A DNA stretch of 64,000 bases from Acidobacteriota bacterium (GCA_029263395.1 JAJCXO010000138.1:1-64000); one strand, 5' to 3'. Counted from the first letter of the stretch, positions 16,301-24,713 are shown. Notes: generated by a model from the sequence alone, not told the origin. Program-made: numbers and translations.

Positions 16301-18682
16301 GGCTTCTCCTACGAACAATCCGTGCGACCGTACGAAAACGAGGGGCGTTGGCTGACTTCGGCGGCGGGCCCGGGCACCACCACCTTGGCGGTCAATCACA
16401 CCGATCGCTTACGCCCGGGGATTTGGCTCGGTATCGGTCTTGGTGAGGCGACCTGCGGCGTCAGTGCCGATGGTCAGCCCCTACCCTGCACCGAGATCCG
16501 CAAAATTGTCAGCATGACCGATTCCAGTATCACCCTCGACGCGCCCCTGGCCAACAACCATGCATCAGGTGACGCGGTGGGCGTCGAATTCGTGCGTTAT
16601 CACTGGTTCTCGGACGTCGATTTCGGGACGGTCTTCTACCACACCCACGTCGAGTTCAAAGATTGGGACCACGGCCTGTTCGGCACCCACATTGTCGAGC
16701 CCAAGGGATCTTCGTACCACGATCCCCAAACTGGCGATGAAGTCCGGTCGGGCACCCTAGTTGACATTCGAGTCGATCCGGAGGCCGGCGGCAATCCGGT
16801 GGCTCATGGCGTCGAAGGCTCGTTCCGTGAGTTCATGCTCTTTCTGCACAACCAGAGTCCGGTCGAAGGTCGGTTCTCGCTCGGCGGCGGCACCATCAAC
16901 CTGCGTGCCGAGCCGTGGCGTTTGCGCGATAGCGAAGCGGCTTACCGTTTCTCTTCGGTCACCCACGGCGATCCGCACACACCACAGATCCGCGCCTACG
17001 TCGGTGATCCGTTGGTGGTGCGCGGTATGGGTCTTGTGGAGCGTGTTGGCGGTATCCGGTTCGCCGGCCACCGATTCAACATGGAACGGTACACCGATCA
17101 GAGTGATACCCGGGACGCTACCTTCATCGGTATCTCAGAACGTTTCGATGTCTCTCTCGAAGGGGGTGCCGGCGGGCCCGGCGGCTTCCCCGGCGATTAC
17201 CTCTACTATTCGACCCTCGGCAAAGACTTCGAGTCTGGAGCATGGGGGTTGATGCGGGTACACGACACCTCCCAAAGTGATCTCCAACCTCTGCCGGATC
17301 GCACCACACCACCAGAGGGTGACGGCTTCCCGCAGTTGGCATTCACCGGCGAATCGCCACCGTCCCTCGACGACGGCCCCGGCGATGCTTGTCCAGCGGA
17401 CGCTGTGGCGCGGGAATACTCGGTAGTGGTCGACGATTCGTCGATCATCTACAACGAGGTCACCGCACGGGACAACGGCGGCGTTTCCTACTCTCTGCGA
17501 GGCGGAGACAGCAAACAGAGTCGCACGCCGCTAGTGGTCCGTGCCAACGCGGGAGAATGCCTGCGGGTGAAACTGAAAAATCGTCGCCGTGCTCGCTCTT
17601 CGATCAGCTTCGGAGAGATGCTATTTGATCCGCAGAGATCCTATGGCGCAGCGATTGGATACAACTACGACTCGACCGTCGGCCCTGGACTTAGCCGAGT
17701 GTACGAGTTCTACGCCGATAGCGAGCTCGGCATTGTCATTGGCCTGAACCTAGGTGACATCGACTCGGTGGAGCGCGGTGCCTTCGCCGGCGCGGTGGTC
17801 GAGCCCGCAGGGTCGCAGTACTTCCGGCCCGGGACAACCGAGCCACTGCCTAGCGGCGGTGCTGGCGTCCAAGCGGACATCCTCACCGACGGGCTCATCA
17901 CCCGCGAGTTCGTGGCGTTGTTCTCCGACGAGGATCGCCGCATCGGCCAAAGCGCAATGCCTTATCCGGTGGCGGTGGAGCGTTTTGCCGGCATCAACTA
18001 CTCCCATGAGCCGCTCGATATTCGCGGTCTGGTCAGCGAGCCTGCGGAGGTTTTCAAATCGGACTTGTGGGGCGATCCGCGGCACGTCGTGACCGTACCC
18101 GCTGGCACACCGTTGACCTATCGTGTCGCTCAACCCTGGGGTAACCAAACCCACGTGCCGACTCTCGAGGGTCACCGTTGGCCCCTCGAGCCTGGCATGG
18201 AGGGCTCCGAGCAGGTGTTCAACGACGTCTTGATCCCAGGCTTGAGTTTGAACCTCCACTTCGTCGGCGGCGCTGGCGGCGACATTCAGGAACCCGGGGA
18301 TTACCTCTTTCTCGATCGCCGTCAACCGTTCCTCGAATATGGCCTGTGGAACATCCTACGAGTGACCGAACGCGACGGCGCTTCCGGCGGCACCGACACG
18401 GTCCGTATCCTGGATCTCGAAGCAACTGCCGAGGGTTCGACGACCATCCTGTCACTCTCCGGGGTCAATGGGGTGCGACCTGCTGGCGATACGGTGTCGG
18501 CGGTGGTGGTGCACGAAGGCGGCGTCACCGATGGTGAATGCCACGGCAGGGCCATCGGCAAGGCGGAGGTTGACCTCGGTAGCGGCGAATGGACATTCAG
18601 CCAATCCGTCAATCCGATGCCGGAGGAGGTTTGTATACGGTCCCTTGGCGGCGGCGTCGCCAGCAAGGCGATTGGCCAATGA
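13358..18682 (+). CDS. Giant membrane-anchored multicopper oxidase with permuted copper motifs
   Basis: 1774 residues from the ATG at 13358 (GAGGGGG seven bases upstream; the frame opens at 13232 but without membrane logic). Five predicted membrane helices lie within residues 34-267, followed by a long periplasmic part with three cupredoxin blocks. Block 1 has a degenerate first motif MHILGLPH (386-393), FHDHG (His435, His437), HVHHLHG (His603, 606, 608), and HCHIGHHYIAGM at 675-686, giving a complete type 1 copper site with axial Met686. Block 2 supplies NIHSHF (His965, 967) and FYHTHVEF (His1095, 1097). Block 3 (about 1360-1680) keeps the fold pattern but has no copper ligands. The last 95 residues form a domain shared with the next protein. 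Very large oxidases of this kind include Mn(II) oxidases; the substrate here is unknown. Confidence 0.8.
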   Translation: MIATPTGPARQQPEPSPGATSGNPPRVGRRARGWLALSLSLGVIAWEYGLNALMNPDVDWNGVGVAGHMVLDLALLLPLITIALILGLGAARRMGLHRDESAGLLGTIGVLALVLMMLMVPLTSTRDLAHEWVGATFELSLAEVQTTVVTSDLTKRESTQLCSFGSVRNPSLARASYQDFETTLLARLALGLRDALIQQAALVPLLLLGFLALARREANLPNQWPGLLEPRRWLVSTARRLSPSMPRLGLLGLASLVLFCVGYGVTPSGSGEAHAEPSQAYNACTEGGAVKEYDVHAIDVTITLNRWGDHVDDAYMYALEANIPAVRAFEAAVEADRGEPEGLDVARVSLGLRKDPIQPLVIRANLGECLRINFTNSLGNGDPASMHILGLPHTVDNASSAVGYNPDTFAQAGETLTYEIPLPLDPNAERAYYFHDHGAGRQRQNKGLFGAIVAEPRGATYLDVETGEPLDTVTGSNWEAIIMDPNLDGRPDGKSFREFTIFYHEIGDEAFTNIRDQDNKPVPLIDDIAGVYRPAARAINYRSEPFRRRIEQDKLTNGANAGHGKSLGYASYPFGDPPTPIPRSYVGEGVKTRLMHGGSEVFHVHHLHGGGDRWRRNPNADPANDFWKGLTKVPDQNLTSIHLDSQSIGPGTSYNLEHECGAGGCQQGVGEFLFHCHIGHHYIAGMWSFWRVFGTEQTAETNVNGFPLATIPALFQSESPFPEAASNTPPELGVSAGSLLGLAVDDDRVLSTGATGPGTKNLLEWITDMLPPQGVPLDNNDATVWNWTTSGSGASLKIWGEPDDDTPFAGWTSRMPGQRPEVRFNPKNGRYTWPLFRPQNAQRPPFTPRHTGAPWLGEEMKNGRPDGLCASKDLVPEIGPGAVKRYYPVSAITLPIQVTPDGENGVDKDGMIFVLNEHEEAVRNGDMPAEPLAVRSNVGDCVELVFTNKIPDSDLNKNFSKVNIHSHFVQFDTQASDGVITGFSYEQSVRPYENEGRWLTSAAGPGTTTLAVNHTDRLRPGIWLGIGLGEATCGVSADGQPLPCTEIRKIVSMTDSSITLDAPLANNHASGDAVGVEFVRYHWFSDVDFGTVFYHTHVEFKDWDHGLFGTHIVEPKGSSYHDPQTGDEVRSGTLVDIRVDPEAGGNPVAHGVEGSFREFMLFLHNQSPVEGRFSLGGGTINLRAEPWRLRDSEAAYRFSSVTHGDPHTPQIRAYVGDPLVVRGMGLVERVGGIRFAGHRFNMERYTDQSDTRDATFIGISERFDVSLEGGAGGPGGFPGDYLYYSTLGKDFESGAWGLMRVHDTSQSDLQPLPDRTTPPEGDGFPQLAFTGESPPSLDDGPGDACPADAVAREYSVVVDDSSIIYNEVTARDNGGVSYSLRGGDSKQSRTPLVVRANAGECLRVKLKNRRRARSSISFGEMLFDPQRSYGAAIGYNYDSTVGPGLSRVYEFYADSELGIVIGLNLGDIDSVERGAFAGAVVEPAGSQYFRPGTTEPLPSGGAGVQADILTDGLITREFVALFSDEDRRIGQSAMPYPVAVERFAGINYSHEPLDIRGLVSEPAEVFKSDLWGDPRHVVTVPAGTPLTYRVAQPWGNQTHVPTLEGHRWPLEPGMEGSEQVFNDVLIPGLSLNLHFVGGAGGDIQEPGDYLFLDRRQPFLEYGLWNILRVTERDGASGGTDTVRILDLEATAEGSTTILSLSGVNGVRPAGDTVSAVVVHEGGVTDGECHGRAIGKAEVDLGSGEWTFSQSVNPMPEEVCIRSLGGGVASKAIGQ

Positions 18683-18693
18683 TAGCCACAACA

Positions 18694-18753
18694 ATTGAAG
18701 GCACAGCAATAGAAGGCGTAGCAATAGAAGGCTCGGCAATAGAGGTCCAGCAA
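18694..18753 (+). repeat. Four 15-bp tandem units between the oxidase and its partner gene
   Basis: The units encode IEGTA, IEGVA, IEGSA and a divergent IEVQQ in the frame of the downstream gene, with synonymous changes (att/ata, gaa/gag). An ATG at 18679 overlaps the oxidase stop as ATGA and would place these repeats at the N-terminus of the partner protein; the stronger ribosome site is at 18778. Confidence 0.7.
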
Positions 18754-18777
18754 CAGAGCGAGAGCAAGGAGAGACCT

Positions 18778-21414
18778 ATGCGACATCGACCTACAACAAG
18801 CAGTCCTACACACAGATCCACACTGTACCGTTCGGCACAACAGCCCGGACATTACGCCACCATCCGGAGAGTCTTGACCGCCTCTGTGGTCTTAGGGTTC
18901 ATTGCCGGAATCTTGCCAGCTCAGGTCGACTCCAACGAACCGGGTATCCTCGAACCGGTGACCTCAGCCCTTCAGGGCAAGGACATCAGGATGCCCAACT
19001 CCGACCAGTCTGTCGACGGGACCGTACAGTCTACAATCGAGGGGAATATCGACTTCGAGGATGCCTTCGGTCCCGGCGTCTCGAGCTCGGTAGGTCACGA
19101 AATCACTCACGTTGCAAGCCCCAACGACGACCTGAGGCTCGGCCTACAAGCCTTGCTTGCTGCGTCGCAGGCGAGCGACCAAAATGCCATGCAGACCGCC
19201 GCGAACGAGCTCAGGGACATCTTGTTGGGTAGCACTCGAGGCCGTATCTACGACGGCTTTCCGATGCTCAACTTCAATCGCTACAAGGAACCCTCGATCG
19301 ATCCGGAATCGTTCCAAGCCGACCTGGTGCCAGGTGAGTACAAGTTCAAGCAAGTGCGTGATACCGGCGAACGGTTCGACAATCCCTATGATCCCGGGGA
19401 TACCCGCAAGGTGTGGGAAGTTGACGTGCAGATGCTCTACTACGATGGTCAGATCGACTCCGACACGTTTCTCGTGCACTTTCCGGCGGACGCCCATCCT
19501 GACGATACCGTGCGAGTCCACTACCGGGTCTACACCCTGGTGCAGGAGGACTTCTCCCCCACCGTCGTGATGCTTGATCGACGGCAGGCACTCAACACGG
19601 TTCAGTTTCCCTACAAGGGGATGGACGCAGTCTGGATCGCGATGTTCCCCGGTCAAGTGATGAACGTCTCGATCAACTACTCCACCATTCGGCAGTGGCG
19701 CGGCGTCTACACCTGGGGCTGGCGCGACCACCCACCACGGATCCAGTTCTTGCAACCGGTGTACGACATCTACGACATGCGAGAGGGTCATGAGGGTGAG
19801 GTCGTGCGTGACCCACAGAGCGAGTCGTTCATCGTGCGCAACCGTGAAGACCTGACTCTCGACACGATCGGTGAGGCTGCACCCGAGAAGAAGATGTACC
19901 GGGTCGCCGAGGCAGTGCTCGCTGGCGCCGAGCCCGCGACCATCGAAGCTTGGCTCACTCAGTCGGATCAGGGTCCCTATGGCATGTGGTTCGAGTGGGC
20001 CGATCTGGCCAAGGTGCAGACCCAACTGCCGCCAGAGGCCTGGGAAATGCTGGCTCAGGAAGGCCTCGCTCCAGGCGACTACGGCGATTACAACATGATC
20101 ACCGCCCTGATCAACAACGAGGCTTACGGCGATGGCCCGTTCAGCAACGAGGTCATCACTTGGGACCAGGGTGACACCTTCAAAGTGAAGTTGCTCAACC
20201 TGGATGCCCACACTCACTACTTCCGCAATGTCGACTTCGGATCTCGGCTGCATGACGACATCTTGCGATGCTGTGGAGGCGGCGAGACCAGTTTCGAGAT
20301 TATGAATTTCAAGCCCAGTTACGGCGCCCCCAAAGTCGCAGAGATGCAATGGCGAGCGGGCTGGGGCTTCCGACCGCACTACGACATCATCCAACAGCCA
20401 GACGTTTTTCCCCGCGGCAAAGACCGTGTCAAGCTGGCACCCTACATCGGCGGTGAAGGTGGCGCCTACTTCGGCTACCAATACTCCGAAGAGGCCCGCG
20501 GCGGCGACTTCAGATTCAATCCACCGCCATTTGTCATCGGCTTCGATGCCGACAATCCGAGCACCTATCTGCTGCGCGATGCGGACGGCGAAAATGGCCT
20601 GGTGATCGGGCAGTTCACCGAAGGTTACGGCGTTGGCCAGATGTGTCCGGAAGATCCTTGGCCGGGCTTCTGTACCCGCGACATCCAGGCCTACAACCCG
20701 AATGGGTCAAAGAATTTCCCACCACCACCCCTGCGTGGACAGCCGGTGTTTCCGGAGGACATTGGAAAGTTTCCGGGGGACATTTATCCCAACGAGGCGG
20801 TGGAGCTACGATTTCCACCCTTCCTGCGCAACCCGTCACAAACCATCGTCGGCGCTGGCGACATCATTCCGCCCACCGGCTCGTGGCGCCCCTTCCTTTG
20901 GATTAATCCCAACAATGGCTCGTTGTTCATCGATCCCGATGACGAGAGCAAAGGCTATTGGTCCGACTTGACCTACAGTCACGGCGCCCCGATTTTTGCC
21001 GGCCAAACGCTAGCCGCAACCATCGAGCTGCCCCGAGCTTCGGGTCAGGTGTTTTACCAATTCGACGACCTATTCCACGACAACGTCATCTTCTCGCCCC
21101 ACCCGGTGGGTGGCGACATCGACGACCCCGACGAATCGGACGTGGTCGAAAAGTTGGGCGCCCGAAAGCGCGGTAACAGCCTGCAGGTGAAGGGTGCCCT
21201 CAGTCAGCTGTCAATCAACACCTACGTCGAGTGGGTGACGGTTTTTTCCGGCAGCTCTGGCGAGAACGGCTGCACGGGCACCTTGCTGGGCAACGCTACG
21301 GTCAACGCTTCCGGGCGATTCGTCTTCCGGCAGCAAGAGTCAACGGTCGCCAGCGGATCGAGCATCTGCGTGCAATCGCCGATCGCGGCGTTCAAAGACA
21401 CGTTGGTCAACTAG
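18778..21414 (+). CDS. Secreted partner of the multicopper oxidase
   Basis: 878 residues from the ATG at 18778 (AAGGAGAG upstream). An alternative start at 18679 would add 33 residues with IEGxA repeats. A signal peptide spans about residues 28-50 (VLTASVVLGFIAGILPAQ). The body is rich in aromatic residues, Asp and Pro. It contains MFPGQVMNVSINY and HAPIFAGQTLAATIELP-like strands that resemble cupredoxin edges, plus YTWGWRDHPPRIQF, LDAHTHYFRN and ILRCCGGG, but no full set of copper ligands. The last 95 residues are homologous to the oxidase tail, with a matching Cys pair (GENGC and SSICV). I do not recognise a characterised family. Its position and shared tail suggest a partner held in the same complex or surface. 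Confidence 0.65.
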   Translation: MRHRPTTSSPTHRSTLYRSAQQPGHYATIRRVLTASVVLGFIAGILPAQVDSNEPGILEPVTSALQGKDIRMPNSDQSVDGTVQSTIEGNIDFEDAFGPGVSSSVGHEITHVASPNDDLRLGLQALLAASQASDQNAMQTAANELRDILLGSTRGRIYDGFPMLNFNRYKEPSIDPESFQADLVPGEYKFKQVRDTGERFDNPYDPGDTRKVWEVDVQMLYYDGQIDSDTFLVHFPADAHPDDTVRVHYRVYTLVQEDFSPTVVMLDRRQALNTVQFPYKGMDAVWIAMFPGQVMNVSINYSTIRQWRGVYTWGWRDHPPRIQFLQPVYDIYDMREGHEGEVVRDPQSESFIVRNREDLTLDTIGEAAPEKKMYRVAEAVLAGAEPATIEAWLTQSDQGPYGMWFEWADLAKVQTQLPPEAWEMLAQEGLAPGDYGDYNMITALINNEAYGDGPFSNEVITWDQGDTFKVKLLNLDAHTHYFRNVDFGSRLHDDILRCCGGGETSFEIMNFKPSYGAPKVAEMQWRAGWGFRPHYDIIQQPDVFPRGKDRVKLAPYIGGEGGAYFGYQYSEEARGGDFRFNPPPFVIGFDADNPSTYLLRDADGENGLVIGQFTEGYGVGQMCPEDPWPGFCTRDIQAYNPNGSKNFPPPPLRGQPVFPEDIGKFPGDIYPNEAVELRFPPFLRNPSQTIVGAGDIIPPTGSWRPFLWINPNNGSLFIDPDDESKGYWSDLTYSHGAPIFAGQTLAATIELPRASGQVFYQFDDLFHDNVIFSPHPVGGDIDDPDESDVVEKLGARKRGNSLQVKGALSQLSINTYVEWVTVFSGSSGENGCTGTLLGNATVNASGRFVFRQQESTVASGSSICVQSPIAAFKDTLVN

Positions 21415-21432
21415 GTTACGACAGGCGGTGTA

Positions 21433-21454
21433 GGGGCGCACAGCGGTGCGCCCC
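21433..21454. terminator. GC-rich hairpin between convergent genes
   Basis: GGGGCGCAC, loop AGCG, GTGCGCCCC: a perfect 9-bp stem between the plus-strand gene ending at 21414 and the minus-strand gene ending at 21463. There is no T-run on either side, so it may be a bidirectional transcription barrier or a REP-like element. Confidence 0.45.
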
Positions 21455-21462
21455 CGCCCCGC

Positions 21463-22383
21463 TCAGTGTTCAGAAGCGCCCGATAACGCTGCCCGAAAGC
21501 CGATGTAGGGTGTGCGATCAAGAGGCAGCAGGCGATAGCGCAGAGCGCTGCGCAACTCAGTAGCTTCGAGCACGAAGCCACCGCCACGCAACACTCGGTA
21601 TCGTCCCGGCTCGCGCTGTACCGGGTTGCGCTCCGGCGAGCGGGCGTAGAAGTCTTTGGCGTAAACGTCCTCACACCACTCGTAGATATTACCCGCCATG
21701 TTGTAGACGCCGTAGGGCGACACACCAGCGGCGCAGCAGTCGACCGAGCCGGTGGACTCGAGGGCAATTGGATGGTCCTTCCAGATCGCACGCTCGAAGC
21801 TTGGCGGCTCGTTGCCCCAGGGATAGGTACGGCCATCAGTGCCCCGCGCCGCTTTTTCCCACTCCGCTTCACTCGGCAGCCGTTTGCCAGCCCAATCAAC
21901 ATAGGCCCGGGCGTCATGCCAGGTGACATTCTGCAACGGCTGATTGTCGACGATTCCCCAGTCTGGAGGCTCCGGTTGTGCCCTACGGGTGCCAATCCGG
22001 TCACTGTAGGGCAACCCTGATCGCTTCCACTGCCGCCAACTTACTTCGTATTTGTCGATGTAGTAGCCATCGAGATGGACCTCGTGGACTGGTTTTTCAT
22101 CGGGATCACCATCCTCGCTTCCCATCGGGAATCGGCCGGGTGGTACATAAACCATGACCGAGTCGTCTCGGGACCACAGATAGTCGCCTTCATCGTCACC
22201 GCGTTCGAGTCCTATGGGCATCATTTCGCCGTGCCAGCCCAGCCTAGCCTCTGGCTCACCTCGGCCCGAATACTCCTCATCGGCATTCGCTAGACCTACC
22301 ACACCAGCCCAACTCAAGAGCATCAGACAGCCAAGGGCCACATGTCTACGAAACTCCTGTCTGAGAAACTCGGTCACTCTCAT
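21463..22383 (-). CDS. Formylglycine-generating-enzyme-fold protein (non-catalytic type), copy 2
   Basis: 306 residues with a signal-like N-terminus (MLLSWAGVVGLANA). It has the FGE/SUMF1 fold signatures: VPPGRFPMGSEDGDPDEKPVHEV, the DGYYIDKYEVS strand, LPSEAEWEKAARG, YPWGNEPP, YNMAGNIYEWCED, and RVLRGGGFVLEATELRSALRYR near the end. Catalytic FGEs carry a Cys pair in that last loop; none is present here, so sulfatase activation is unlikely. Such proteins often act as sensors or modifying-enzyme relatives. It overlaps the upstream paralogue by four bases (ATGA), so the pair is translationally coupled. Confidence 0.75.
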   Translation of the reverse strand: MRVTEFLRQEFRRHVALGCLMLLSWAGVVGLANADEEYSGRGEPEARLGWHGEMMPIGLERGDDEGDYLWSRDDSVMVYVPPGRFPMGSEDGDPDEKPVHEVHLDGYYIDKYEVSWRQWKRSGLPYSDRIGTRRAQPEPPDWGIVDNQPLQNVTWHDARAYVDWAGKRLPSEAEWEKAARGTDGRTYPWGNEPPSFERAIWKDHPIALESTGSVDCCAAGVSPYGVYNMAGNIYEWCEDVYAKDFYARSPERNPVQREPGRYRVLRGGGFVLEATELRSALRYRLLPLDRTPYIGFRAALSGASEH

Positions 22384-23267
22384 CTCTCCTCGAGTTGCTG
22401 AGAGGTCGGCTGCTCGGAACTCGACTGCGACAACACCAGGCGGAACCCGACATAGTCCTGGCCTTCGATCGCATACTGGCGATAGCGCAGCGGTGCTCTG
22501 AGATCGACCGTGTCGAGGACAAACGCGCCGCCACGCAGAACTTTGCGGCGCCGTGCCTCGAGGTTCACTGGATTCGTGTCGGGGCCCTTGGCGTAATACT
22601 TTGAATCATACCCATCCTCGCACCATTCGAAGGCGTTACCAGCCATGTTGTACACACCATAAGGTGAAACCCCTGCATCGCAACAGTCGACCGGTGCCGG
22701 CGACTCCTTGCCGATTGGATGGTCCTTCCACACTGCATGCTCGAAGGTCGGTGGCTCGTTGCCCCACGGGAATTCGCGGCCATCGGTGCCGCGTGCTGCC
22801 TTCTCCCACTCCGCTTCACTCGGCAGCCGTTTCCCGACCCAGGCGGCATAAGCCTTGGCATCGTGCCACTTCATGTAGGTCACGGGGAGCTTGTCGCCCC
22901 GGCCCCAGACTGGCTTGTGATCCGGAATTGGACCACCATCAATATCCTTGGGTAGCGGCAGACCGGACAGTCGCCACTGCCGCCACGTCACCTCGTATTT
23001 GTCGATGTAGTAACCATCGAGGTGGACCTCGCGCACCGGCAGTTCGTCAGGGTCGCCCTTCTCGCTGCCCATCGGGAACAATCCTGGCCGCACATAAACC
23101 ATCACCGAACCATCCTTCGTCCACAGATACTCACCGTCCACCTTGCCGCGCTCCAGGCCACCGGGCATCACCTCGGCGTGCCAACCCGTCCTAACGGTTT
23201 CGGCGGCAGCACCCACTGGACCGACGCACCCGAACATCACTAGCAAAAGAAGGGCTGGTTTAAACAT
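22380..23267 (-). CDS. Formylglycine-generating-enzyme-fold protein (non-catalytic type), copy 1
   Basis: 295 residues with a signal peptide (LLLLVMFGCVGPVGAAA; a lipobox-like Cys at 14). It shares order and wording with the next gene: WHAEVMPGGLERG, MVYVRPGLFPMGSEKGD, DGYYIDKYEVTWRQW, LPSEAEWEKAARG, FPWGNEPPTFEHAVW, YNMAGNAFEWCEDGY, and KVLRGGAFVLDTVDLRAPLRYR. The pair clearly arose by tandem duplication. The catalytic cysteines of FGE are absent from the last loop. Both proteins have VDCC(D/A)AGVSPYGVYN, where two adjacent Cys could form a redox or metal site. The substrate is unknown. Confidence 0.75.
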   Translation of the reverse strand: MFKPALLLLVMFGCVGPVGAAAETVRTGWHAEVMPGGLERGKVDGEYLWTKDGSVMVYVRPGLFPMGSEKGDPDELPVREVHLDGYYIDKYEVTWRQWRLSGLPLPKDIDGGPIPDHKPVWGRGDKLPVTYMKWHDAKAYAAWVGKRLPSEAEWEKAARGTDGREFPWGNEPPTFEHAVWKDHPIGKESPAPVDCCDAGVSPYGVYNMAGNAFEWCEDGYDSKYYAKGPDTNPVNLEARRRKVLRGGAFVLDTVDLRAPLRYRQYAIEGQDYVGFRLVLSQSSSEQPTSQQLEER

Positions 23268-23468
23268 TGACGAACCTCAATTGATTGTCCTTATGGCCGT
23301 TCGAATTCTAGTGGACCGTGGTCCCCAGCTGCGGCTTTGAGCTTGATAGACTGACTTTTCGGTGTCCTTTGAAGTCAATTGACCAATTCCCCCCATGACA
23401 CCTCCGCGACCGCCTCTCTTCCCCTGGAGTACCAAGCCTGGTGCGCCCCGTCGGAGACCGACCAGGGT

Positions 23469-24686
23469 ATGACTGACGACACACTCGGCAACTCAAGCGG
23501 ACATCGAGGCAGCAACTTCTCTTTTCGGCCCATCGCCACCTTCTTCTCAGTCTGGCTCGGTGGCTCATGGCTTGTCGTGGGCGGATGGCTCAGCCCGTTG
23601 CTACCCGGTGGATGGGGCGCTGTTGCAGTCGGCTTGGCTGTCGGTACGATCCCAGTTTGGACGCTTCTGCGTGGGTTCCAGGGCATCTCCTACCCTTCTG
23701 CGGCGACTCGCTTGTTGATTCTCCGACCCTTCTGGTATGCGATGCTATTCATGCCGTTGCTTGCCATCGCAACTCTGGTAGGTGCGCTCACGGGTCTACC
23801 TTTTGGAGGCTTTGGAGCCGGTGGCCGCTGGGCGCTGGGAACCGCAGCTGCCTTGGTGGCCGTTACCGCACTGGTAGGGTGGGCCGGAAGCCGACGGCTG
23901 ACGGTGAAGCATTTGAATGTTCACATGCCCAGGTTGCCGGCAGCATTCGATGGATTGAAACTCGTTCAGATCTCGGATCTGCATGTTGGGCCTCAGACTT
24001 CGCAACGATTCATGGAACGGATCGCCAAGGTTGTACAAGCCGCAAAACCCGACCTCATCTTCGTCACCGGCGATCAGGTCGACGATTTTGCTCGCGACGT
24101 ACAGCTCTTCAACGACGCCTTCGGCGCTCTGCATGCCCCCTTGGGAGTGTTTGCGGTGGCCGGCAATCATGATGTGTACGCCGGTTGGGATGCGGTACAC
24201 CGAGGTCTCTCGGAGGCAGGAATCATCGTACTCGTCAACGAGGCCGTCACCGTCGAGCGAGACGGACAACGCTTGTGGGTCGCTGGCACCGGAGATCCAG
24301 CTGGCAAGAGCTGGTCACCGGGTGGCGGTCGCGGCGCCGCACCGGACATCGAACGAACACTTGCCGACGTCCCGCCGAACGAACCCGTCCTGGCAATGGC
24401 TCACAATCCAGTCTTGTGGCCAGCCCTCGCCGAGCGTGGGGTGGATCTCACCCTGAGTGGCCACACTCACTATGGCCAGTTGGCTATTCCGTCCTGGGGC
24501 TGGAGTATGGCGTCGCCATTTCTAGAGTTGGCGATGGGATCGCATCAAGCAGGCGGGTCGCTGCTCTACATTCATCCTGGTAGCAACTACTGGGGCATTC
24601 CTTTCCGCATCGGCGTGTTCCCCGAGGTCGCCGTGCTGACATTACGAACCAGCCAAGACGGCAACGCTTCGATCGCCTTAGCCTGA
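23469..24686 (+). CDS. Membrane-anchored calcineurin-like metallophosphoesterase (YkuE-like)
   Basis: 405 residues from the ATG at 23469; the frame opens at 23379 with a TTG and no clear site. Four hydrophobic helices occupy about residues 25-140. The phosphoesterase domain shows all metal motifs in order: QISDLHVG (DxH), VTGDQVDD (GDxxD), AGNHDVY (GNHD), MAHNP, and SGHTHYGQ (GHxH). This is the plan of the YkuE/Cj0484-like membrane phosphohydrolases. The stop is TGA at 24684-24686, after which the same frame stays open for 78 codons made of 14-residue repeats. Confidence 0.8.
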   Translation: MTDDTLGNSSGHRGSNFSFRPIATFFSVWLGGSWLVVGGWLSPLLPGGWGAVAVGLAVGTIPVWTLLRGFQGISYPSAATRLLILRPFWYAMLFMPLLAIATLVGALTGLPFGGFGAGGRWALGTAAALVAVTALVGWAGSRRLTVKHLNVHMPRLPAAFDGLKLVQISDLHVGPQTSQRFMERIAKVVQAAKPDLIFVTGDQVDDFARDVQLFNDAFGALHAPLGVFAVAGNHDVYAGWDAVHRGLSEAGIIVLVNEAVTVERDGQRLWVAGTGDPAGKSWSPGGGRGAAPDIERTLADVPPNEPVLAMAHNPVLWPALAERGVDLTLSGHTHYGQLAIPSWGWSMASPFLELAMGSHQAGGSLLYIHPGSNYWGIPFRIGVFPEVAVLTLRTSQDGNASIALA

Positions 24687-24713
24687 GTAACATCCATCGC
24701 CTCAGCTTTGCAT

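Noticed and set aside
19144-20481. A 445-codon minus-strand open frame opposite the oxidase partner gene
   Set aside because: It is fully antisense to a gene with good signal peptide and codon pattern, and its own sequence has no domain, so it is a high-GC shadow frame.
24684-24686. The TGA as a selenocysteine codon
   Set aside because: There is no recognisable Sec-type context or SECIS-like hairpin nearby; the sequence after it is a repeat and not an enzyme domain.
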